Made by a program: the position numbers and the translations under genes. From NCBI RefSeq assembly GCF_000196255.1, contig NC_006371.1, positions 883,664 to 947,663 of the forward strand: 64,000 nt of DNA. Direction: 5' to 3'. Source of the stretch: Photobacterium profundum SS9. Lineage in GTDB: Bacteria; Pseudomonadota; Gammaproteobacteria; Enterobacterales; Vibrionaceae. Positions 45,027 to 55,055 of this stretch are shown here, piece after piece. The stretch's first letter is position 1. Every line of letters begins with the position of its first letter. The notes under the pieces were generated by a model, which was given only the letters and a program-made list of their open reading frames with translations, did not search any database and was not told where the DNA came from.

Positions 45027-45329
45027 ATGTTAGCTGAATCTCGAGAATTCATTTTACTTGATAGCAGAGCCCGCCACGCCAATATACGCGTCATTCCCAC
45101 AGGTGTACTAGAAGTCAGTATTGAAGAGGGAAATGATAAGATGCAGGCAGGATTTGCTCAACTATTGTTTAGCTCTTCGGGTAAAAAAACAGAGCTTGTT
45201 TGTCGAAATAGTGTGAGCAGTAATGATGTTAACTGGCATTTAGAATTATCAAACGCTGATGCAAGAGAGCTATCACAGTTGATCGAGCAAGCTGAAGAAG
45301 AGTTTGAAATTTTAATGCGGGATCTATAA
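45027..45329 (+). CDS. hypothetical 100-residue protein
   Basis: A small soluble acidic protein with GGAGAGAGGAAT right before ATG 45027, a strong ribosome binding site. It has a beta-rich first half (FILLDSRARHANIRVIPTG) and a helical, Glu-rich end (SQLIEQAEEEFEIL). I do not recognise the family. It is followed after 70 bases by a strong terminator into which a group II intron has inserted its 5' end. Confidence 0.65.
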   Translation: MLAESREFILLDSRARHANIRVIPTGVLEVSIEEGNDKMQAGFAQLLFSSSGKKTELVCRNSVSSNDVNWHLELSNADARELSQLIEQAEEEFEILMRDL

Positions 45330-45399
45330 GTGTTAAGACATTCTACATTGGTTTTATCATTGTGATTTGGATGTAATTCTATGGCTATTTGCTATCGAG

Positions 45400-45424
45400 C
45401 CCTACGTATTATGTAGGGTTTTTT
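45400..45424 (+). terminator. terminator at the intron 1 insertion site
   Basis: CCCTAC and GTAGGG pair around GTATTAT and are followed by six T. The group II intron begins at 45426 directly after it, the usual insertion position of class C introns. Confidence 0.88.
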
Positions 45425-45425
45425 C

Positions 45426-47507
45426 GTTTGCCCAGCAAAGCTGGCAAACCCGTTCACTTGAAAGATAGTGGAGTCACCCCGACTAAGGGGAAGACAATCC
45501 GAATGGCAAGGGCGTCACTGGCTAACGGTGAGGTCTGAAGGAAGCCATAGGAAGTTAGAGATACACAACTAACCGTAACCTGTTTCGGCGGTGTTGGTGG
45601 GTAAGCGTCCGAAATAGCGCGAAGCCCAATACTTAGTCAGACCAATGTCGTGTTTGAGGGTGGAATTTCTAACAGGGAGCCAGCGCAATAACTGGGGAAG
45701 CCTGACACCACATCCGGGCAAACGCCGGAAGCGTCCATTAAGAGGTGACTCAAAATGCACGTTGGTGCGAGGTGGCAGATGAACCCGTAGTAGTGAGTAA
45801 GACTCGGCCAGTGAAAGCCAGTAATGGTGTGGAGGGCAAAACCGAGTTGACCGCCGGCACAGTCTGGTGGGACTGGCTGTCGCCAAAAGCACAGTTAGTT
45901 GCGAAGGGGGGAAGTACACTTGAAGATTGTAAAGCGCAGTGTTTTTTTTTTTTCATCGGTACACAAGTTATCTGACGAGATAAGACTTCTAGAGTTGGTT
46001 GCTTGGAAGCAAGTCGACTGATGACCAGAGCCGTACAAGGGAATAGCTATGCGTCAGCTCAATAGATTGCGAAATGCTAGAACGTTGAGTCGTGTAGTGA
46101 AACAAACCAGCGATGAAAGAAGAGAACTGAATGCTGAACAGCACACAGTCATGAGGTAGTATGCGGAAATATTACAGCCTGTATGGTCGGATGTTGAACA
46201 TCTACGCACTATACAGAGGATTCAGAAAAGTGTGGAAGGCAAAAGGTGCGGCCGGAATAGATAGGCAGAGCCTGAGCGACTACAAACTGAACCTGCGTGA
46301 TAACCTGATGCAGCTACTTCATGAGCTCCAAACTAAAAGCTATCAACCCGATCCTGTTCTGAGGGTAGAGATACCCAAAGATGGTGGGGGCATGAGGCTT
46401 TTGGGGATACCCACAGTCAGAGACCGAGTAGTTCAGCAAGTCCTTGTTGATCTCCTGACTCCCATTTTTGAGCCTGACTTTCACCCATCCTGTTCTGAGG
46501 GTACAGGAAAGGCAGGAGTGCCCATCAAGCCATAGATAAAGCAACGCTGTTTATTCGCCGATATCACCGACAACATGTTGTCGATATGGATCTCTCGAAG
46601 TGCTTTGATGAACTCGACCATGAGTTAATCATCAACAGCCTGAGGAGACGAATGACAGACGGTAGCGTCTTAAGGTTGGTTAGGCAGTTTCTGGAAAGTG
46701 GTGTCATGGTTGGCGACTCACTAGAGCCAACGACAAAAGGCAGTCCGCAAGGTGGCGTGATCAGCCCGCTGATAGCCAATATCTATCTGGATGCGTTCGA
46801 TCAGGAAATGAAAAGGCGTAATCACAGGATAGTGAGATATGCAGATGACATTTTGATTCTGTGTAGCAGCCGCTCGGCGGCTGAAAATGCTAATATGCGA
46901 GCGACGGAAATACTGGAGAAGCGTCTCAAGTTGCGCGTCAACAAAGAGAAAAGCCACATCGCTCACAGCGATGACGGAGTGAAGTTCTTAGGCGTGGTGA
47001 TCAAGAGCCAATATACTCAGATCCAACCAAAGAAACTTCAACGCTTCAAACAGAAGCTGAAGAGCCTGACGAAGAGGAACAGCGGCAAGCCGCTGCTGGA
47101 AATCATCAAAGGGCTTAATCCTGTACTGAGAGGGTTCAGCAACTACTTTCGGATAGCTAATTGTAAACGGGAGCTTAAAGTGATCGCATGCTGGCTGAGG
47201 CGAAGACTAAGGAGCATACAGTTAAAGCTCTGGAAGAAACCGCAAAGGCTACACCGATGGCTGAAACAGCAGGGAAACAAACCGCCCTTTAAATACATCA
47301 GCATGACGAAATGGAGTTCGTCGCGAAGTCCATTAGCCAGTTTATCGATGCCCAATAAATGGTTCGATGAACAGATGTTGTTTAATTTAGAAAAGGTGGT
47401 AGTTGGAGCTGTGTTCTAAAGAATAAAAGTGTACATGAGCCGTATACGAGGTCCGTACGTACGGTTCTGTGAGAGGGATGAGGCGGCAACGCCTCACCCT
47501 ACTCGAT
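45426..47507 (+). mobile_element. group II intron 1, with broken maturase
   Basis: The 5' end GTTTGCCCAGCAAAGC and the following 130 bases match intron 2 closely (conserved words include CCGAATGGCAAGGGCGTCA and GTCTGAAGGAAGCCATAGG). The 3' end has the domain V hairpin GAGCCGTATACGAGG...CGTACGGTTCTG, then domain VI (GAGGCGGCAACGCCTC) and the end CTACTCGAT. Both copies stop matching right after CTCGAT, which fixes the 3' boundary. Ribozyme parts look complete, but its protein is frameshifted, so it could only move with help from another maturase. Confidence 0.88.
46161..47419 (+). pseudogene. group II intron reverse transcriptase/maturase, frameshifted
   Basis: The N-terminal frame (46161-46535) has RT domains 0-2 (GAAGIDRQSLSDY, IPTVRDRVVQQ) and then goes wrong at FHPSCSEGTG. 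The other frame (46586-47419) carries the active site YADD in IVRYADDILIL and the maturase X domain. Intron 2 reads SSYGYRPGRSCHQAI at the break. Here the sequence CCTGTTCTGAGGGTA replaces part of that segment, and the same 15 bases occur about 134 bases earlier (46354-46368). The replacement adds two net bases. No HNH endonuclease domain follows, as in intron 2. Confidence 0.87.
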
Positions 47508-47772
47508 ATTTTGTATAAACATTGCTTAACATAATGATTTGTCAGATTTAATGTTTATTCACTTCAGTGATGTGGCTGTAAAGCAAACGTTTGGCTGTTT
47601 AGATGTGTTTGTTTCTTGATGTAAACAGACTGTTTCCTGAAGTCTTACTTATTTGGCCTTGTTAGTCTGCTTGTTAGCCAATAGAATTCATTTGATTAAA
47701 AAATTGTGTAACATTTGTTGTAGATAAAGTGTACACATATACCTATAAAGTCAGCCAAAGAAAGAAAATACT
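47508..47772. other. intergenic region after intron 1
   Basis: About 265 bases, AT-rich, with no credible ORF. It contains the promoter of the 2-oxoglutarate-dependent oxygenase gene. No hairpin or repeat stands out. Confidence 0.4.
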
Positions 47773-48612
47773 ATGAAATTGGAAGCGGTAGATTATACGG
47801 CAGATAATGCCGAAGAACTTTTTGTTGAGTCTTTACGAAATACTGGATTTGGTGTGTTGAAAAACCACCCGATTCAACAGAAACTTGTTAGTGCTATTTA
47901 TGAAAATTGGTATAACTTTTTCGCTAGTGAAAACAAAGATGATTTTCGTTTCAATGTAGAAACTCAAGATGGTTTTTTCCCTTCCGAAATTTCTGAAACG
48001 GCAAAAGGTCATACCCAAAAAGATATAAAGGAATACTTCCACTATTATCCTTGGGGGCAGTGCCCAGAAGCGTTAAAAGAAGAGCTGCAAAACTACTATG
48101 ATGAAGCTAATAAACTCGCAGGCGAGCTATTGTCTTGGGTAGAAAAGCACTCTCCAGAAGATGTCGCTAAAAAATACTCTCAGCCTCTTTCAAGCATGGT
48201 TGAAGACAGCTCTCAAACGTTATTGCGTGTGCTTCATTATCCACCGTTAAAAGGGGATGAAGAGTTGGGTGCAATTCGTGCTGGCGCGCATGAAGATATC
48301 AACTTATTAACTATCTTGCCTGCTGCAAATGAGCCTGGTCTTCAGGTTAAATCTAAAGAAGGTGATTGGTTGGATGTACCGTGTGATTTTGGTAATCTGA
48401 TCATCAACATTGGTGACATGCTGCAAGAGGCATCTGGTGGTTACTTCCCATCGACAACACACCGCGTAGTGAATCCTGACGGTGCAGATAAAACCAAATC
48501 ACGTATTTCTTTGCCTTTGTTCCTTCACCCTAAACCAGAAGTCATTCTATCTGAGCGCTATACTGCGAATGAATACTTGATGGAGCGTTTACGTGAGCTA
48601 GGTGTTATCTAA
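47773..48612 (+). CDS. 2-oxoglutarate/Fe(II)-dependent oxygenase, isopenicillin-N-synthase family
   Basis: A 279-residue non-heme iron oxygenase. The jelly-roll core has the iron ligands His and Asp in RAGAHEDINLLTILP and the distal His in YFPSTTHRVV. The 2-oxoglutarate-binding Arg is in KSRISLPLFLHP. The N-terminal helix region (NTGFGVLKNHPI) is also typical. The substrate cannot be told; bacterial relatives hydroxylate or desaturate small molecules. It is monocistronic with a strong terminator. No biosynthetic cluster surrounds it. Confidence 0.9.
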   Translation: MKLEAVDYTADNAEELFVESLRNTGFGVLKNHPIQQKLVSAIYENWYNFFASENKDDFRFNVETQDGFFPSEISETAKGHTQKDIKEYFHYYPWGQCPEALKEELQNYYDEANKLAGELLSWVEKHSPEDVAKKYSQPLSSMVEDSSQTLLRVLHYPPLKGDEELGAIRAGAHEDINLLTILPAANEPGLQVKSKEGDWLDVPCDFGNLIINIGDMLQEASGGYFPSTTHRVVNPDGADKTKSRISLPLFLHPKPEVILSERYTANEYLMERLRELGVI

Positions 48613-48632
48613 GTTCTTGTGCGTTATATAAT

Positions 48633-48658
48633 AAAAAAGAGCCAGCAGGCTCTTTTTT
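48633..48658. terminator. bidirectional terminator
   Basis: AAAAAAGAGCC-AGCA-GGCTCTTTTTT is a perfect stem with A and T runs, between the oxygenase (plus) and amidohydrolase (minus) genes. Confidence 0.93.
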
Positions 48659-48708
48659 ATTTATCGTCATTACTCTATGACCATTTGTTGTCAGAGTTAG
48701 TAAGAGGG

Positions 48709-50114
48709 TTACTGAACCACTTCACCGCTTTCTACAACTGTTTTACGCACTTTGTCGGCAAATTCTAATGCTTCTTTACGAATAGCCGTTTCATCAACAG
48801 TCAGCATATTACGATCTTCCATCAGTAATTTACCGTCAACGATAGTGTGTTTTACGTTAGTCGCATACGCAGAGTAAACTAAAGCAGAATATGGATTGTA
48901 AACAGGGACCATATTAGGTGCTTTAGTATCAATGACGATAATATCTGCAAGCTTACCATTTTCAAGAGAGCCAATGGTGTCTTCCATATGCAGTGCACGT
49001 GCTGCGCCAATTGTTGCCATTTCGATAACGTTAAGTGGTGGCATGGCAGCGCGATCATGATTAACCAATTTATGCACTTTTGCTACTTGGTTGAATTCAT
49101 CAATCGTACTTAATGTATTACCAGACATAGGGCCATCAGTGCCTAAACCAACACGAATACCTTGCTCTTGCATTTTAATAACGGGTGCAACGCCTTTAGC
49201 TGATTTGATATTTGCACTCATATTATGTGCAACACCTACATCATGCTTTTTGAGTAAAGCGATGTCATTGTCGTCGACATTGATGACATGCGCACCAATA
49301 AGGTTAGGCGTTAAAGCGCCAATGTCTGCCATGTAAGCAACAGGTGATTTACCACCACTGCGCTTGCAATCACTTCATTTTCACGATCAGATTCAGCTAA
49401 ATGAATCATTACAGGTACATCATGTTCTAATGATAGCTTTGTGATTTTTTGAAGTATTTCAGTGGTATTTGTATACGGTGCGTGAGGGGCAAAAGCAGGT
49501 GTAATACGAGGGTGATCTTTATATTCTTCAATAAAGTTTAGTGCATATTGAATGCCTTCTTCAGCATTTGCCGCATCAGCAACAGGGAATTTAATGACGG
49601 ATTCACCTAAAATAGCGCGCATGCCAATTTTATCGACAGTTTTTGCCACTTCATCTTCAAAGTAGTACATGTCAGCGTATGTGGTTACGCCACCTTTTAC
49701 CATTTCAACATTACCCAATTGTGCGCCAATGCGTACCATATCACGCGACACTAATTTCTTTTCTAATGGGAATATATAACGGTGTAGACGATCTGGCACA
49801 TCATCGGCTAGCGAGCGAAATACTGTCATAGAAACGTGGGTGTGAGTATTAATTAGCCCTGGCATTACGATATCGCCATCAGCATCAATTGTTGTTTTTG
49901 CTTGATAGTCTTCTACATCTTTACCATTCGTTACCGCAACGATTTTATTACCTTTAACTGCAACAAGGCCTTGTTTAAAAACAGTTCTGTCTTCGTTCAT
50001 GGTTAGAACCGTTGCATTTTTAATTAATAAATCTACTTTTTCTAGAGCCAATGCAGACGTGCTAGCAAGGGTTGTAGCAGCCAGTGATACAGCAATAAGC
50101 GTTTTTTTAAACAT
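48709..50114 (-). pseudogene. secreted amidohydrolase (MtaD/SAH-deaminase-like), frameshifted
   Basis: The N-terminal frame (49311-50114) starts with a signal peptide (LAATTLASTSALA) and has the amidohydrolase metal motif NTHTHVSM and then FAPHAPYT and IHLAES. The C-terminal frame (48709-49332) continues with MADIGALTPNLIGAH, GLGTDGPMS (catalytic Asp) and GKLADIIVID. Joining them needs one base added at about 49360, where the sequence reads IASA then loses frame before GGKSPVAYMAD. With both parts it would be a complete enzyme of about 468 residues, like cytoplasmic methylthioadenosine or S-adenosylhomocysteine deaminases but exported. Sequence error or decay. Confidence 0.85.
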
Positions 50115-50258
50115 CGATAACTACTCAGAGTCGACAAAGATGACGCTGATAATACGCATTCAGTCGTCGTTGAAAATTAGTATTTTGTAGCTTACTAACG
50201 AAACGTGAGCAATATCATGTTTTTGTTGCGCCTAATTCAGTTTTACGCAAGATTTTAC

Positions 50259-50309
50259 CGATATTACGAACAGCGAAACGATTGCTTCGGTATATTGCTC
50301 GTAATATCG
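50259..50309. terminator. stem-loop between MATE and amidohydrolase genes
   Basis: CGATATTACGA and TCGTAATATCG form an 11-base-pair stem with a 29-base region between, which itself contains CCGAAGC/GCTTCGG-like pairing. It lies just after the MATE gene on the minus strand. There is no long U run, so it is a weak terminator or a regulatory palindrome. Confidence 0.5.
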
Positions 50310-50319
50310 ACACTTATTT

Positions 50320-51657
50320 TTACTGTTTCTTTAATGTGTAAATCATCCAGCTTGTCAGTATTGCGCTGCAAATAGGCAAGGCAACCCAAACACCATTTAC
50401 ACCAAAATATTTAGCGAGTACGAAGATAAAAACTGAAATGAAGATTAGTTTACCGCCGGTGAGTATCGATGCTTCTTTCGCTTTGTTGATTGATTGGAAG
50501 TACGTCGCACCAACGAGTAATAACCCTTCCATTGGTAACCCCCAGAAATAACGGTACATACCATTAATTGCTTCAGGTTTGAGCGTAGGGTTATCCCCAG
50601 CAAATAGGTATACCACCCAATCGGATAAGCCATAAATAACCAAGAGACCAATTGCCGCAATAAATAGCGTTACGCCGAATGCGATATTGCGCGCTTGAAT
50701 TACGCGATCATGAAGCCCTGCACCTGTGTTGTAACTGGTGATGGGTTGAATGCCGAGTGCAATGCCTTCAAAAATCAAATAGAAGAAAGCTTCTGTATAG
50801 CTAACGATGCCATAAGCAGCAACATGAATTGCGTCACCAACCCATAGAAATGCTTTATTGTGCAGAACCAGTACAACCGATAGGTATAAGTACATTAATA
50901 AGCTCGAAGTACCTAGTCGTAATATCTGAATAACGGTATCAAGCTTTAAGCGAATGCTATCCCAGCCAATGCGTAGCGTGCTTTTATCGCTAAAAAAGTG
51001 TTGTAAGCAAAGTAGGCAAGTTGCTGCTTGAGAGAGCATAGTCGCAATAGCTGCACCCGTTAAGGCGTAAGGAAAAACTACGATAAGCAACCAATCTAAA
51101 ACGATGTTTAATACGCCACCGAATATCATGATATAGGTGACACGCTTGGGTTGACCGTCGTTTCGCAGAAGTGATGAAAACGCCATAGAGATAACGGCAA
51201 ATGATCCCATCAAGAAATACCAGAAGAGGTAATCGGACGCCATTTCTAAAATCTGACCTTCGGCGCCGACCCAAAGTAGAATATCACGGCCATATAAAAG
51301 GCCGATAATACTGAGTAATGCTGAAGCCAGAATGCTTAGGACAAGTGCATTACCGATGATCTGTCGTGCTTGTGCTGTATCATTTTGCCCGAGCTTTATA
51401 GATACAAGCGCTGACGCTCCCATACCAATCATTGCACCAACGGCATAAAGCGTTGAACCAATAGGGTAGCCAAGCATAATAGCCGCTAGCCCTTGTTCAC
51501 CAATAAAATGTCCAACAAACATCCCATCGATGGCAACATAAATGCCCGTAACAAGCATTGCGGCGATGGTTGGTAAGGTATAACGCCAAAACAAGCTAAA
51601 AATGGATGCATCACGAAGTGATAATGGTTGCGAGTTATTAGATGCTGTCATTGACAT
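50320..51657 (-). CDS. MATE-family efflux transporter
   Basis: A 445-residue inner membrane protein with 12 hydrophobic helices in two MATE repeats (about 20-230 and 245-440). Typical segments are AIDGMFVGHFIGEQGLAAI and IFEGIALGIQPITSYNTGAG. It resembles the MepA/DinF side of the family, exporting cationic drugs or metabolites with Na+ or H+. It is transcribed alone. The sequence does not show a regulator next to it. Confidence 0.88.
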   Translation of the reverse strand: MSMTASNNSQPLSLRDASIFSLFWRYTLPTIAAMLVTGIYVAIDGMFVGHFIGEQGLAAIMLGYPIGSTLYAVGAMIGMGASALVSIKLGQNDTAQARQIIGNALVLSILASALLSIIGLLYGRDILLWVGAEGQILEMASDYLFWYFLMGSFAVISMAFSSLLRNDGQPKRVTYIMIFGGVLNIVLDWLLIVVFPYALTGAAIATMLSQAATCLLCLQHFFSDKSTLRIGWDSIRLKLDTVIQILRLGTSSLLMYLYLSVVLVLHNKAFLWVGDAIHVAAYGIVSYTEAFFYLIFEGIALGIQPITSYNTGAGLHDRVIQARNIAFGVTLFIAAIGLLVIYGLSDWVVYLFAGDNPTLKPEAINGMYRYFWGLPMEGLLLVGATYFQSINKAKEASILTGGKLIFISVFIFVLAKYFGVNGVWVALPICSAILTSWMIYTLKKQ

Positions 51658-52164
51658 AAAGTACTTCTATGTTGAGCCGAATAATAGTTTGTATAAACGG
51701 ACATCCCAGTTTGTAGCTGGGGTAAAGTGTTGAGGGAATTCAGCTCCCCCCAAACGTAGCAATGAGCCAATTGGCTTATAACAGATTGATATTATTGAGC
51801 ACGGTAGTGAATATGAATTAAGATGTCGATTGTTTTTATTAAAAAAGGCCGTTTAGTCGAGTATTTATCACATGTTTCAGCATTATGAATGAGGCGTTCT
51901 ATTTTTAGGCATTGTTATACATTTCAAATGTACTGTTGCGCTGACTCCCTGAATTCTCCCTGACGTTTTTTAATTTTTACAGCTACAATGCTTAAAGAGC
52001 AACAGACCTTAGATATCGACTAGCATTCATGCTGTGTTTTACTTCGTTTTATGACTCGTTTAAAGAGGTGCTTCATGCTTTGTAACGCTCTTCTTCTTTA
52101 CAGCGCGTGAAAATAGCGGAACAATGGGCAAGAATTAGTGTTTAAGTAACGTTTGAAAGAGATT
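51658..52164. other. intergenic region between MATE and VC0807-type genes
   Basis: About 500 bases, AT-rich, between divergent genes. Short pairings such as CCCAGTTTGTAGCTGGG (51706-51722) are present, but there is no convincing terminator, RNA gene or ORF. It contains the promoters of both neighbours. Confidence 0.4.
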
Positions 52165-52851
52165 ATGGCTGAAAAAAAAGCAAACCCATTTAGTGATTTA
52201 ATCTTTAACATTATCATACCCTCTGTGGTTTTGATGAAGTTGAGTGGTGATGAATACCTTGGTTCTGTAGGTGCACTGGTTGTTGCATTAGCATTTCCGA
52301 TTATATTTGGTGGTTATGAACTCATTAGATATAAGAAATTCAATTTCATTTCGTTACTTGGCTTCGTTAGCGTGTTACTAACGGGTGGTATCGGACTGCT
52401 AGAGCTTGATACCAAGTGGCTAGCGATTAAAGAAGCATTCATCCCTGGCCTAATTGGTCTTGGTGTGTTCATTTCAACTTTTACTAAATATCCAGTGGTG
52501 AGTAAGTTACTGTTAAATGAGAAAGTACTTAACTTACCGACCATCAAAGAACGTCTTGCTGAAACTAATCAGCAAGCAAAGTTTGATCGTTGTTTAATGC
52601 AATCAAACTACTTGTTTGCTAGCACATTTGTTTTTTCATCAGTAATGAATTACATACTTGCCACCGTTATCGTCACTAGCCCTGCAGGTACAGCAGGCTT
52701 TAATGAAGAGTTAGGTCGTTTAACATTGATGAGTTATCCCGTAATTGCGATTCCATCAATGTTGATGATTATGGGGATCTTCTACTTTGTTTGGCGTCAG
52801 ATCCGTCAAATGACGCAGCTTGAAACAGAACAAATATTCAACACAAAATAG
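52165..52851 (+). CDS. VC0807-family inner membrane protein
   Basis: A 228-residue membrane protein with about six helices. It matches the VC0807-type family I recall from Vibrio: NPFSDLIFNIIIPSVVLMKL at the start, PIIFGGYELIRYKKFNF, and the later NQQAKFDRCLMQSNYLFASTFVFSSVMNYILA. The family is loosely related to septation protein A-like proteins and has no known function. GAAAGAG precedes ATG 52165. It is followed by a terminator carrying group II intron 2. Confidence 0.8.
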   Translation: MAEKKANPFSDLIFNIIIPSVVLMKLSGDEYLGSVGALVVALAFPIIFGGYELIRYKKFNFISLLGFVSVLLTGGIGLLELDTKWLAIKEAFIPGLIGLGVFISTFTKYPVVSKLLLNEKVLNLPTIKERLAETNQQAKFDRCLMQSNYLFASTFVFSSVMNYILATVIVTSPAGTAGFNEELGRLTLMSYPVIAIPSMLMIMGIFYFVWRQIRQMTQLETEQIFNTK

Positions 52852-52888
52852 TAGAAACTACACAGTAGCTCTATCGTTTAAACGAGAT

Positions 52889-52917
52889 AACCGGAATCGA
52901 AAGGTTCCGGTTTTTTT
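52889..52917 (+). terminator. terminator at the intron 2 insertion site
   Basis: AACCGGAA and TTCCGGTT pair around an eight-base loop and are followed by seven T. Intron 2 starts right after this T run, as intron 1 does after its terminator. Confidence 0.9.
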
Positions 52918-52919
52918 GT

Positions 52920-55024
52920 GTTTGCTCGGCGAAGCCAGCAAACCCGTCTGCTTGAAAGAAAGTAGAATCACCCTGACTGAGGGGAAGATAATCCGAATGG
53001 CAAGGGCGTCATTGGCCAACGATGGGGTCTGAAGGAAGCCATAGGAAGTTAGAGGTACATAACGTAAGTGAACCCATATGTGGCGTGATTGGTGGGTAAG
53101 TGTCCGCAATAGCACGAAGCCCGATACTCAGACAAACCAATTACGTGAAAGGGATGGGATCTCTAACAGGGACTGGTGTAGTAACCGAGGAGGCCTGGCA
53201 TCAACTCCAGCATAGGGCTGGAAGCATAAGCACAAGAAGTGATTCAAGGCTTATGCTGGTGTGAGGTGGCAGATGAACCCGTAGTAGTGAGTAAAGTTCA
53301 GCCAGTGAAACCCAGTAATGGTGTGGAGGGTAAAACTGAACAGACCAGCAGTAATGTGTTTGCTGGAGCTAACATATGCCAAAAGCTATGTTGGTTGCGA
53401 AGGGGGAAGTAATCTTTAAAACCCTGAAAAGGAGCGAAAAACCAAGGCAGGTGCACAAGCTGCCGATTAGGCGGGGCATCCTCCCAATGGCAAAGAGTGA
53501 AATCGGCGCGATGGACAGGAGCTGCATACAGGGAGTAGTCATTCCTACTTATTGGAGGCAAGAAAGGCGGGTTAGGCAGATTGCTACATGCTAGAACACC
53601 TAACTGCGGTGACGAAACAAACCGAACTGAATTGGAAATAGCTAATGGACAGTGATGTGAGAGAGTAACCGTGCGAATACATTACAGCCTGTATGGGCGC
53701 CTGCTCTCAATGCAAGCGCTCTATGAGGGATTCAGAAAGGTGTGGAAGAACAAAGGCGCTCCCGGCGTAGACGGGCAGTGCGTGGAAGATTTTGCGCAAG
53801 ATCTGGAAAGTAATCTCAACCAGTTACTGCTTGAGCTGCAAGAAAAGCGGTATCAACCGCAGCCCGTTAAGCGCGTCGAAATCCCCAAAGATGACGGCGG
53901 TATACGTTTACTGGGGATCCCCGCAGTTCGAGACCGAATAGTTCAACAATGTCTATCGACAATCATGACCCCCATCTTCGATCCCGACTTTCATCCATCA
54001 AGCTATGGTTATCGTCCGGGCAGGAGTTGTCATCAGGCCATCAGTAAAGCAACGATGTTTATACGCAAGTACGGACGTCGACATGTGGTCGATATGGATC
54101 TGTCCAAATGTTTTGATATGCTCGATCATGACGTGATCATCCAATCAGTCAAACGACGTATTACAGATGGCAGTATTCTAAAGCTGATAGACAAGTTCCT
54201 GAAAAGTGGGATTATGATAGGTGGCGTTTGGCAGGAAAGTGAACTGGGAAGTCCACAAGGTGGCGTGTTCAGTCCATTGCTTGCCAATATTTATCTCGAT
54301 GCCTTTGATCAAGAAATGAAGCAGCGAAACCACCGAATAGTGCGTTACGCTGACGACATTTTGATCTTGTGTTGCACGCAAACTGCGGCCGAGCACGCGA
54401 GAAAAGTCACCAGTCATATCTTGGAGAAGAAGCTGAAGCTAATCGTGAATGAACGTAAAACCCATATCGCCCACAGTGACGAAGGGGTCAAATTTCTTGG
54501 CGTTGTGATAGGAACACACTCTACACAGATGCAGGAAAAGAAGTTCAAGCACTTTAAAGCCAAAGTAAAACGGCTCACTCGACGAAACAGTGGAAAGAAC
54601 TTAGCCATGGTGGTTAAAGAACTGAACCCTGTACTGAGAGGAACTGTGAACTACTTTAAGATAGCGAATATAAGCCGAAAGCTAAGCCAATTAGCGGGAT
54701 GGATAAGGCGTAGGCTGAGGCGTTTACAATTAAAGTTGTGGAAGAAGCCGATGAAACTGCATCGGAGATTGAAACAGCTTGGTTATAAGCCGCCATTCAA
54801 GTTTATAACGATGGACTCCTGGAAAAATGCCGCGAGTCCATTAGCCAACTATGCGATGCCGAATCAATGGTTCAAGGACGTTGGTTTATATGCGATAGAC
54901 GAAGTGAGAACCGGAATTTTGCTCCCTGTAAGATAGGGAATAGAAGATTACAGGAGCCGTATACGAGGTCCGTACGTACGGTTCTGTGAGAGGGATGAGG
55001 CGGTAACGCCTCACCCTACTCGAT
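52920..55024 (+). mobile_element. group II intron 2, apparently intact
   Basis: About 2.1 kb. The 5' end GTTTGCTCGGCGAAGC follows a terminator (the start could be GTG at 52918). The 3' end has domain V (GAGCCGTATACGAGG...CGTACGGTTCTG), domain VI with GAGGCGGTAACGCCTC, and ends CTACTCGAT. The intron-encoded protein is open throughout. Insertion directly after a Rho-independent terminator, and a maturase without an endonuclease domain, are typical of class C introns. Both copies are on the plus strand. Confidence 0.9.
53671..54936 (+). CDS. group II intron reverse transcriptase/maturase
   Basis: A 421-residue intron-encoded protein starting at GTG 53671. RT domain 0-2 features are GAPGVDGQCVEDF, IPKDDGGIRLLGIP and SSYGYRPGRSCHQA. 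The active site is YADD at about residues 226-229, followed by thumb and maturase X domain (about 290-380, VKFLGVVIG, LNPVLRGTVNYFK). No DNA-binding/HNH endonuclease region is present. It would splice its own intron and copy it into new sites, and it might also serve intron 1, whose protein is broken. Confidence 0.93.
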   Translation: MRIHYSLYGRLLSMQALYEGFRKVWKNKGAPGVDGQCVEDFAQDLESNLNQLLLELQEKRYQPQPVKRVEIPKDDGGIRLLGIPAVRDRIVQQCLSTIMTPIFDPDFHPSSYGYRPGRSCHQAISKATMFIRKYGRRHVVDMDLSKCFDMLDHDVIIQSVKRRITDGSILKLIDKFLKSGIMIGGVWQESELGSPQGGVFSPLLANIYLDAFDQEMKQRNHRIVRYADDILILCCTQTAAEHARKVTSHILEKKLKLIVNERKTHIAHSDEGVKFLGVVIGTHSTQMQEKKFKHFKAKVKRLTRRNSGKNLAMVVKELNPVLRGTVNYFKIANISRKLSQLAGWIRRRLRRLQLKLWKKPMKLHRRLKQLGYKPPFKFITMDSWKNAASPLANYAMPNQWFKDVGLYAIDEVRTGILLPVR

Positions 55025-55055
55025 TTGGAATTTTAAAGCGTTCTAGTCGGTCATA

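Noticed and set aside
45569..45975. ORFs inside the 5' part of group II intron 1 on both strands
   Set aside because: They lie in the ribozyme domains, are not conserved as frames in intron 2 and have no ribosome sites.
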